NCBI GenBank assembly: GCA_033782935.1
Contig: JAWQEG010001359.1
Location: forward strand, 917,194 to 981,193
Length of the DNA stretch: 64,000 nucleotides
DNA from: Petrolisthes cinctipes
Lineage: Eukaryota; Arthropoda; Malacostraca; Decapoda; Porcellanidae
Direction: 5' to 3'
In this document: positions 33,102 through 42,408 of the stretch, one piece after another
How positions within the stretch are numbered: the stretch's first letter is position 1
Layout of the letters: every line of letters starts with the position of its first letter
Notes under the pieces: model-generated
Database searches by the model: none
Told to the model about the DNA's origin: nothing
The model's input: only the letters and a program-made list of their open reading frames with translations
Translations under genes and position numbers: made by a program

Positions 33102-35762
33102 CTATCGAGCACACAAACACACCTGCAGTGATGCCATCCAGTCATAATTGTTGGTGTAGGGATCTTCAGGATAGCATAGCATGTCTAGGTCCAGTACATC
33201 ATCTTTGTCAAGTGTTTGGAGGGGTCTGAGGCGGAGTATGTCATCTACATCACCTGTGTCTGCTGCCCGTCGACACCCTGGACACCTTGCGTCATCATCA
33301 TCAATTTCTTGAGTGCAGATGACACACAGCTGCTCCCCACAATTGGGCTGACAACATTCCAATAAGGGCCCATGTGGCATCAGCTGTCTACAATGGGTAC
33401 AGTACATGTTCCGGCCAAACATAGCCCATTTAACCTATGTAAACAGATGTGGGATATACTCGAGTCCAAACAGAAATTGACCACGCATGCTGCCCCAATC
33501 GATCTCTTGTTGCACTTCATCCTGTCTGTGTTCAAAACGATTTTGGTCTCGGTGCTCGAGGATTCGCTACATGAGATTTTGTGCCCGAGGTGCCTTGAGT
33601 TCCGGGAAAAAATATTCTAATAATCTGCCTTTGACTCTCTTCAGAAAAACCAGGAAAGTGGTAGCTGTGGCTAACATTACAGTACCGAAGAAAACTGTTT
33701 TTAGGGCCTCATTTGGTACATGGAGAAGCTTAGGTTGGCATTCCCATAATTTTTGCAAACCGAGTTTGATTCGCTCAAAACTACCCACCTCCTCTTGCAT
33801 CTGGGCAACCATGTTATCCATAAAATCGGTAACCATTTTTTGTTTCATTTCAAGTCCACTGCCCTTTGGAATCCTCTAAATTACGAATTGAGTATATTTT
33901 GTGTAGTTTGTAGTGCTTGACGTATTTGTAGATTGCGGGAGAATGTGATCTCCACTCAAGATATTTTCTTTGAGGAAAAGCATTGTCTTGTATGCTGTAA
34001 GTACCGATAACACGGGGAGACATATTGCCCAAACGTGCCAATAGGATGTTATGAATATTCGTAGGAGAGTTCCCAGGCTGTTCATAGAAAATTCAAATGG
34101 CAACATTCTGTCATGGAATTGTGATTTGTCAGTGCTAGAGAGCGGGAGGACGGAAGGTTTGCCTTGTTTCACCCTTTTTGCATCTTCTTCTGCGAATGCT
34201 GTAGTGGCAACATTCTTATTTTCAAAGCTCATGTCTCTCTGGAACTTATTTATTTCCCAGGCGGGCCTGCATATAAGTATTAACATAAGTATGGTATAAA
34301 CCAAGTTGAAGAGAGCCTCAACGAGATCATGGCTTGGGAATAACTAAAACAAACTTTCAAGAACCAGATCACTATATCCAGCCTTAGTGACACTGACATT
34401 GATGGTGTGGTTAAAGCTGGACTCTACTTCCACTTTGACATGTAAGTCCCTCTTCAGAGTTTCCAAAAGGTCACCTAATAATCCTTTGCCAATCTCCTTG
34501 ATTGCATTCTTTATAAATTTAGGGAAGCTACAAAGGATATCCATAGCAAGATTGAGGATGGGACATATGATGTTACGCACCGTAATGATGATCCCACAAA
34601 CACCACTAAGTATTTTAACACGCATACAGTCACCGTACACTCGATTGAATCCCTTGAGACATTTCGTATAAGGTGTCTCAACTTTTGACTCACAGCTAAA
34701 CGAGAGACCAGAAAAAGTTCTGTAGACCTCCTTTAGACGTCTGCACAATTCCATGAAGCTCCTCATGTACAACATCACTGTCTCTATGATACGACCACCA
34801 TGTTGTCGCTGCTGTTGTATGTACCGAAGCACACTCTTTATTTTTCTTAATCTCTTAATATTCTCATGTTTGATGAAGTCCTTCAAGGTCCTTTTCACGA
34901 CTGCATCAAAACACCTAAAGGCCAGGCTGGTTCGTCTGGAATTTTCCAAGAACAGTGATATCATCTCGATTGCAGTACGGATGACATACATTAATGCAAT
35001 ACCCCTTGCCAAGGTAGTGAAGAGAGTAATCCCAACAAGTAAAATGTATACTTGGCCTTGCCTGAAGTGGGCACCCACCACAAACACCACAGTTAAAATG
35101 TATGCGTATGTGTACACGTGTCTTGGCAAGGATTTAAAGAAGGCAACACTTGAAGAAAGGTAGAGACCAAGGATGACCAAACCAAAGATTATCCATAACA
35201 CAGTAAAAAAAGTCCCCTTCAACACCAAAAAACAGATGTTTCCCTCCTTAACCTCTTTGGGTTCTACCTACTATTTTTCTTTCTTTTTTGCTTCGAGGTT
35301 AAAGGTTAGCACGTGTCTTCGAAGCTTGCCCACCTCTCTCATTAATTCTTCTACCAGTCGTAGCTGTTTTTGGGTTGACTTGTTGCCCACTGCGTTGCTG
35401 GCTTGTTTCCAGAAGCAAAATGTTCCATATAAGTAATGGAGTTTATCAACAACGACATCTAGCCAACTGCTTAAGAAAACCTTAACTGCATAGAAACGTT
35501 TCAGTACCGAAAGAATCAGGTCTGTTATCATATACTACCGTAGTCTGGAAAAGTAACCATCCCTATCATAAAACTATTGATCTCGCAGACCCAGTTTCAG
35601 CTTTAGGAAAAGATTAATTTGCTGGAGAACGTGCAGACCGCGAGGCAACACTTGCTCTTCTCTTTCTCTGAGACGTTTTTCTGCCCTAATGAATTTGACT
35701 TTTGACACAATGTTTTCCGTATTCATGTCTTCGATTTCCTCTTTTCTTGCGGTGGCATACAT
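33102..35762 (-). pseudogene. DC-STAMP-domain protein (DCST1/sneaky-like), one frame with eight internal TAG codons
   Basis: Minus strand from ATG at 35762, one frame of 886 codons with no indel and no TAA/TGA, but TAG at codons 63, 76, 164, 165, 473, 629, 732, 776 and again at 887. Features in order: basic/coiled N-terminus; about seven hydrophobic segments (first at about 175-200, last at about 685-705); the DC-STAMP cysteine pattern CESKVETPYTKC then GFNRVYGDC at about 335-360; FENKNVATTAF and KPSVLPL; and a C-terminal zinc finger CTHC...CCQPNC...CVIC...CPGC. The family consists of multipass membrane proteins, in animals acting in sperm acrosome breakdown and cell fusion. TAA at 35772 blocks upstream extension. 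CAG|GTGTGT at 33121 could be a splice donor. Classed as pseudogene under the standard code, but UAG-only interruption is odd. Confidence 0.75.
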
Positions 35763-35772
35763 CCTCCTGTTT

Positions 35773-36236
35773 TATTCAACCACAGTATTAAAAAACAACC
35801 CGTCCGGTCTACTCTGCACTCGAATGCTGGTAGTATATTTCTTCCTTCACGGTCCCTTCTTCATGGCTGACCTAATTTATCCTATTTTCCTCTCCAGTAG
35901 TGTCAAATTTTGTTTCTCTCATTGTGTTTTAGTTAACCTGGAACCTAACCAGTACCAGTGTTGGTAATATAGACCTTTGATATAAAATGAAGATATATAC
36001 TTGTATCCAACACTTCATTTTACACACAATAATAAATTGATTGAAGAATACCAAATGTTTTCCCAGGTTTCCGAGAGTATGAGTCGATTCCACAATCGTA
36101 TTAGTTCGTTGGCTACCTAACCAACCACACTTTTAAGGCTTCATTATTTTACAAAAACTGAGTATCCGCAATCACAAATCTATGAAACAGTTATAAAATA
36201 GTGATTACTGCATACTTTATTACGCGAGCAGTAAAG
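35773..36236. other. No gene recognised
   Basis: 5' flank of the DC-STAMP gene; no clear exon or promoter element seen. Confidence 0.4.
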
Positions 36237-36238
36237 TA

Positions 36239-36494
36239 CAGTCCCGAGCATAAGTTTCTTTACCCCCCCTGGCGAGAGTTAGGTCGAAGTCGTGGTTGGA
36301 TATGGACTAGACGAACAAAAATGGACCAGTTCATAATGTTGGGATGATGCTTCATGTCACTAGAGGTGTTCACTTGAATACAACAAATTTTACGCCGTCG
36401 TGAGATACTGACTCACAATGTTGTTCGTTTGTCTGGCCCTTCTCCAACCACAACTTCGACCTCATTCTCGCCATGGGGGTAAAGAAACTTGGTT
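36239..36494. mobile_element. MITE with about 70-bp inverted arms
   Basis: Arms 36252-36318 and 36421-36491 pair over AAGTTTCTTTACCCCC, TGGCGAGA, AGGTCGAAGT and GTGGTTGGA. The left edge is TA|CAGTCCCGAGC, the Tc1/mariner style; the right edge is eroded. Confidence 0.7.
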
Positions 36495-36950
36495 GGTCCT
36501 TATTCATCACCCTAAACAACTACATCAAAGCTTAACATCTTCACTACCACTCCAACCATATTTTAACACCTCATCTCTACCCATCTTACTACCATATCAA
36601 TATCACCTCAAACTATCATTATGCTTCTTGTTTTAAATTGCCTGCTAACTAACCCCAATCGCTGCGCTCTTGTTGTGTGGTGGATAGTGAAGATGGTGAT
36701 TTCTGGGTTTTATGGCTGGTGGGTAAGGAAGATGTGAAGTTGGTTAGTGATGATGTGATAAAATATGCTTGCCGAGGTATTAGATAGGTGAGCAGAGAAG
36801 TTGAGAGAAGCTGGTAGAGATAATGTGACAAAATATACTTTTCGTGGTTGAAGTCATTTGCTTATCTTTGTGAAGTGGGAAGTGATGGTGAGGCATTGTG
36901 TGTTTTTTTTTTTTTTTCATGGTATTGAAGAAAGTGGACCCCCATTTCAC
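36495..36950. other. No gene recognised
   Basis: Contains a T run at 36903-36918 and two imperfect copies of a segment with GTGA(T/C)AAAATAT.CTT. Confidence 0.4.
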
Positions 36951-36954
36951 ACAC

Positions 36955-37475
36955 TTTAGGGGGTGCGGGAGTAGGGGACAGGCATGGGTGGGGGTTTAGG
37001 GGGGTGCAGGTGTAGGGGACAGGCTTGGGTGGGGGTTTAGGGGGGTGCAGGTTTGAGGGGGTGCGGGAGTATGGGGACAGGCTTGGGGGGGTTTTGGGGG
37101 GTGCGGGAGTAGGGGACAGGCTTGGGTGGGGGTTTAGGGGGGTGCGGGAGTAGGGGCAGGCTTGGAGGGGTGCGGGAATAGGGGGACAGGCTTGGGTGGG
37201 GGTTTAGGGGGGTGCAGGAGTAGGGGACAGGCTTGAGGGGGTGCGGGAGTATGGGGAGAGGCTTGGGGGGGTTTTGGGGGGTGCGGGAGTAGGGGAACAG
37301 GCTTGGGTGGGGGTTTAGGGGGGTGCGGGAGTAGGAGCAGGCTTGGGGGGGTGCGGGAATAGGGGGACAGGCTGGGGGGGGGGGGGTGCGGGAATTGGGG
37401 ACAGGCTTTCTACCTCCCCCAAGCCTGTCCCCCTATTCTCGCACCCCCCCCCCCCAAGCTTGTTCCCTGATTCCG
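36955..37475. repeat. G-rich minisatellite ending in its own inverted copy
   Basis: Repeats of GGGGGTGCGGGAGTAGGGG and ACAGGCTTGGGTGGGGG units (about 40 bp), switching at about 37390-37410 to C-rich inverse copies (AAGCCTGTCCCCCTATTC). Many G4-compatible runs. Confidence 0.92.
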
Positions 37476-37514
37476 CACCCCTTTAAATACTACACAAGAC
37501 CATCACCCCCGCCT

Positions 37515-38015
37515 GCCACCATTACCCATTCACACATCTTCACTACCCACTACACATCCCCATTCACACATCTTCACTACCCACTACACATCACACATCT
37601 TCACTACCCACTACACATCACCATTATCCCCATTCACACACATCTTCACTACCCACTACACATCACCATTATCCCCATTCACACATCTTCACTACCCACT
37701 ACACATCACCATTATCCCCATTCACACATCTTCACTACCCACTATGCATCACCATTATCCCCATTCACACATCTTCACTACCCACTACACATCACCATTA
37801 TCTCCATTCACACATCTTCACTACCCACTACACATCACCATTATCCCCATTCACACATCTTCACTACCCACTACACATCACCAGTATCCCCATTCACACA
37901 TCTTCACTACCCACTACACATCACCATTATCCCCATTCACACACATCTTCACTACCCACTACACATCACCATTATCCCCATTCACACATCTTCACTATTA
38001 CCCACCATACATTAT
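37515..38015. repeat. Minisatellite, about 45-bp unit
   Basis: About eleven copies of CCATTCACACATCTTCACT followed by ACCCACTACACATCACC and ATTATCCC, with shorter and longer variants. Long open frames over it are repeat artefacts. Confidence 0.92.
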
Positions 38016-38039
38016 CTCTACACCCCTTCGATACATATT

Positions 38040-38255
38040 AAGGGGGTGCGGGAGTAGGGGACAGGCTTGGGGGGGGGTGCGGGAATAGGGGGACAGGCTT
38101 GGGGTGGGTAGAAAGCCTGTCTCCCCCTCCCCAAGCCGATCCCTCTACTCCCACACACCCCAAACCCCCCCCCAAACCTGTCCCCTACTCCTGCACCCCC
38201 TTAATCTCCCCCCCAAGCCTGCCCCCCTATTCCCGCACCCCCTTAACACTAACCC
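38040..38255. repeat. Second G-rich / C-rich inverted minisatellite block
   Basis: GGGGGTGCGGGAGTAGGGG on the plus strand, a centre with TAGAAAGCCTG, then the C-rich inverse. Same family as 36955-37475 and 62505-62985. Confidence 0.9.
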
Positions 38256-38795
38256 CCACTTGGAAATACCACAGGATATGGTATGTACCTTCCTTCTCAC
38301 CTATGTATTAAAAAATTTTATAGGTAACCTGGAGTCACCCTCGACCACCCATCCTTATGTATTAATGGTTATAGTAGGCTACCTGGAATTACCCTCCTCC
38401 AGCCACTCAAACACACAAGCATCCACACACATAATACGCGATTTCTAAGGGGTGTGTAGTAAAGATTTGTCCTGCAACGCTTTCCTTCTATCGTGCCAAT
38501 AAATCCCTATCATATCGAAATATAATCATACAACACGTACCTTATGGCAACTCAACCCCCTTAATTATTATTATGAGGTGCTGCAAAATCAATGTATTGT
38601 TCTTTATTTCAAAAATGTCTTTAGTTTTGCTGTGCGACGCTTAGCTTTTGCGTGCAAACATAATTATATACAGTAAATACAAACTCCACTTTGTATTATA
38701 AAATACTAGCCAACCCTAACCCGCCAAGTCTAGTCCGCACACCCACGCCAGTTTCGTGGGCTTAACCCCCCCCCCCCTCCCTTGGCACCTCCATC
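38256..38795. other. No gene recognised
   Basis: AT-rich unique DNA with a C run at 38768-38777; no exon supported. Confidence 0.4.
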
Positions 38796-40385
38796 TTGCT
38801 ATGGAAGAGGCAGGCGTTTGCCAGTCTCCATCAAAGTAATCCACTCACACTATGGAAGCAGGTCCGTGACATACTCTCTGAAGACTTCCTGGTACAGCAT
38901 CATGATAATGTTGGTGGGCCAGATGCTGCTATCAACGATAAAACCTACAATCTTGCACTTTGTTCTCTTGAAGTCAAGGTGATCAAGATGGGGAGCCAAC
39001 ATTTTAGTTTATATGACCTACCAACACCCGAAAGGGGCACAGAACAAATCTTTTCAAGAGAGTATTTTAGAGAGGTAGAGTATGATAAAAAGCATTTGGC
39101 TGTACAGTAATATCTGAAACTCTTGAAGGGCACTGTGGGAAAGCCCGGTTCAAGCCATAGCCTTCCTCAAGAGCTCGGGGCTGTTCGGCCAGACAGCTTG
39201 AGGAACTTCAACAACAACAACAACAACTCTTGAAGAACACCTGACGGATGATCAGCGAGAGGTCTACAAAGCAATTTTTAACCTGGTGCTGCACGGTAAG
39301 ATCAGGAACGGCAATAAAAATTATAACATTATCTTCCTAGATGCGCCAGGAGAAACAAGGAAAAGTTTTTTAATTAATTAACACAATCGTAACAAAATTA
39401 CACTCAACAGGCAAGATTGTTTTAGCCCCTGCAGCCAGTGATATCGCTGCAACATTACTACAGGGAAGGCAAACACTGCACACCACGTTCAAATTTCCGC
39501 TTGACAGACATCTATAGAAAATAGCCATCATGCAGCATGAAGCGTTTTTTAGCTGTAGCTATGAAGCCTTAGACTACACACTGAAGGACATATTATACGA
39601 GTTCAAAAACCCATGGGAGGTAGGTATTCCTACAATCCTTTGTGGAGATTTCCGCCAGATCCTGCCTGCTGTTATGAATGGCACAAGGTCAAACACTGTC
39701 AATGCTAGCCTAAAGACTTCACATTTTGGCAACTTATGACTGTCAAACATATGAGAATTAATATTAAAGCTCATTTCATTTGTTTGGTGATGAAGGAGCT
39801 GGAACTTATCTACATTGCTAGAGAAAAATGGTAATGGACTTATTTATCTGGTAGGCGAAATAGACACTATCGCAGTTTCTCCTGAAATGGGAAAGGTTGT
39901 TATCACCCAGGGGCTGGAGGAACTCAAATCTGAAGTGTACCCTTACTTGACGGAAAATGGTTTAAATTGCAGAACTCACAATTCTCTCGCCGCTGAACAC
40001 AACTGTCATTCTTCTAAACAACTGGATATTACGAGAGTTTCCCGGCGATGATATTATATATCAATCTGTAGACAGCGCTTTAGCGAGGAAAATTCAATCA
40101 ATTACCCAGTCGAACTGCTGAAATCTATCGAGTTAGCAGGAATACCACCAGATAACCTTAAGTTAAGGATCGGAATGCCTATTATAAATCTCCCCAAAAT
40201 GGAACCACCAAAATAATTAATGGCACTTACTGCATGGTTACTTGTCAACACGCCAATGTAATCAAGGCTACTATTTCCTGTGGACCATACAAAGAAGTTG
40301 TTCATTTACCAAGAATCCACTGCTGGGTCTCCTCTTATTTGCAGCCTTCTGCATACCACCACGACCAGTGAGTAACGTCTCGAGG
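38796..40385 (+). pseudogene. Decayed Helitron helicase (Pif1-like) remnant
   Basis: Plus-strand pieces in order: TYNLALCSLEVKV; LPTPERGTEQ and EYDKKHL; LTDDQREVYKAIF (helicase entry); IFLDAPGETRKSF at about 39335, the degraded Walker A (normally GGTGKT); DIAATLLQGRQTLHTTFKFPL; ILCGDFRQILPAV; NSINYPVELLKSIELAGIPP and LKLRIGMPI, the late helicase motifs typical of Helitrons. Helitron RepHel unwinds and strand-transfers rolling-circle transposons. Many stops and frame changes, no Rep domain and a SINE insertion at 39129-39224; it cannot work. A host PIF1 gene is less likely because LIGMPI-type and NYPVE motifs match Helitron helicases better. Confidence 0.8.
39129..39224 (+). mobile_element. 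Short SINE with B-box-like motif and (CAA)n tail
   Basis: 96 bp between perfect 11-bp duplications AACTCTTGAAG (39118-39128 and 39225-39235). Contains GGTTCAAGCC, close to the Pol III box B, an inverted pair CCTCAAG...CTTGAGG, and a CAACAACAAC tail. It interrupts the Helitron helicase. Confidence 0.8.
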
Positions 40386-40449
40386 GCCTGGTTGACCATG
40401 GTTCGAGGAAAAGAAAGAGCTTTTTCGTTATCCAATGACATTGTTATTA

Positions 40450-41240
40450 TTATAATGGCCCCAGGAGCCAAGAGCTACTACCTACCGGGCAAAAGAAGGG
40501 ACCGAGCGCTGGTCGCCGTATGCGGGGTAAATCATCCCCCACGGGGCCACTCGTTTTAAAAAGCAGCCCCAATGGTTTGAAAGTTTGCCCACGACGGTGC
40601 TGAGACCCCCTTCCCCAACATTTCCCGGCCCAGACACCCAACCATCCAACACAGGACAGCCCCTAGAGGGCGGTCCCTCTGGAGGGCAGCACTGTTGGCT
40701 CGTACTGGCAACTTATTGCATGGGAACCATTTAGTCTGGTCTCTCACTGGCGACCTTTCTAGCATGGGAAGCCCTCTCTCCCTGAAATCGGGGCAGAGCA
40801 GGGGCCAAAGCCCCCTCTATTCTAGCTCGCCAGGTCTCAGACACGCAAGCACCCCCACCACGTCAAGGCGGTTCCCGCTGGGGGGGTAACAATAGTCAAT
40901 CCCCTTCTTAATAATGAAGGGGTTGACACTTGTTATGGGAGTTGTCCCAGATGCGCAAATCATCACAAACCTAGCGATTTTAGGCCGTATTGAGGGTTGA
41001 GTCGGGTCAGGACCCCTTCCTCCAATTGGGGAAGTGGCGGGAGGGGGTTCCATCATGACTCAGTGTTCATCGCGCCGGGAAAACAAGGGAAAGAAATGCT
41101 ACCCCAGAGAGGAAATCTAGATTCACAACAACCTCTCAAGACACTACGAAGTGGCCGTGTCTCAGGTTATCCTGACCCCAGAGCGATCAGTGGGGGGATT
41201 CACCCCGTGCATACAAGCAAAGCTGTTGTGAATCAATAGG
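40450..41240. other. GC-rich segment of unknown nature
   Basis: About 790 bp markedly richer in GC than its flanks, sharply bounded near 40450 and 41240. Several short open frames, none with a motif. May be the 5' UTR or a fragment of a non-LTR element, or an unknown repeat. Confidence 0.35.
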
Positions 41241-41424
41241 CACAGACACCTACTGTACTGTACCTAACTAGGGATATGGAGGAAAATGACAACTATCTAT
41301 CTTTATTAACAGAGTACTAAACTTTTGCTAAACGCCACAAAACTAGTTAGAACCACCAGAAAACACGACTGTCAAACACGAGTGTCGCATCAAGAATGAA
41401 AGCAAATTTTTTTGGGTTAATAGA

Positions 41425-41995
41425 TGTAACACCCCTATTTTTATATATATTGTTATTTAGAATATTTACGGGTATTAGAGTAGGCTTTTAGTATAAGATT
41501 GTAGGGAGTAGCCAGGTCGAGATTATCAATGACGAATAATCTCGGTGGTGGGCTTCTGAAAATTTTAATATGATGAAAAGTACAAATGATAATTATAGTT
41601 TGGTGTTATGTGAGAACAATAGAAATAATTATTATAGTTAGGTAAATAAGTGAAATGGAGGAATAATTGAAACTTAGGTAGATTGATAGGGATAGAAAAA
41701 TACGGGTTGATTAAGTGAATGAAGGGTATTAATGGGATACAGGGAATAACCTGCAATTATAATTATCATTTATAATAACGAACCTAACACTTCTATGATG
41801 GTACCTGCATTTTAACTGTAACTTACTTAGAGATATTATTTTAGTAGGATGGTCTATTAGGGTAGCTAGGACGGTATATTCTCTTGCTGGCGGAACAATA
41901 CATGCCTTGTATATGTATACTACAGTAATATAATACTTTAACCAAGGAAGAAAACAATGTATTTGAGTACAGGAAGATGTTTAAAATATGGTATG
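41425..41995 (+). repeat. 5' LTR, first part
   Basis: Aligns with 17890-18450 of LTR 1 including GGAGTAGCCAGG and the (G)CGGAACAATACATGCC block. It ends in GTATG, the target site of the inner Gypsy. Confidence 0.82.
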
Positions 41996-42350
41996 TGATG
42001 TAAGAAGTTATACACATCAAACCATTTTGTAGGCTTTAATCAACATAAAACGTCATCGTACTGTAAAAGATACAAAGCCAAACCTTAACACGTGAACATC
42101 AATAACATAATAACAAAATAACACAGAAACACACCATTATAGAAAACCCACAATACTACCAAGTCTATACACAGTACACACCTGTCAGAACTGACGATGA
42201 GTGAGGAGTGGAACACCCCAACTCCGACAACTCTCAGGTCAACTCCTAAAACAGTGTTGCCAAACTCACATACAACAGCCAGTGATTCACAGAGAGCTGT
42301 TTGTCATAACAACATAGTTAATGGTTTACAGAAAGTAGTTTATCATCACA
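41996..42350 (-). repeat. 3' LTR of inner Gypsy (complete)
   Basis: Its 262 bases 42089-42350 are almost identical to 51459-51720. The extra 93 bases give its true length because the TSD GTATG lies at 41991-41995. Confidence 0.85.
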
Positions 42351-42408
42351 TTCACCCCCTCTTACAAAAACTCTGCACTTATTTCCTCAAACTTAGTGAG
42401 AGGCCGCC

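Noticed and set aside
34303..34346. Reading the TAG at 34346 of the DC-STAMP gene as the end of a tiny intron (TTTTAG acceptor)
   Set aside because: The nearest upstream GT would make an intron of about 20 bases, too short to splice, and the frame is continuous on both sides.
34387..35163. Plus-strand open frames opposite the DC-STAMP gene
   Set aside because: Antisense shadows of a conserved minus-strand coding frame; no motif of their own.
37386..38088. Open frames with His/Tyr/Pro-rich repeats
   Set aside because: Pure translation of the 45-bp minisatellite; no start context, no non-repeat domain.
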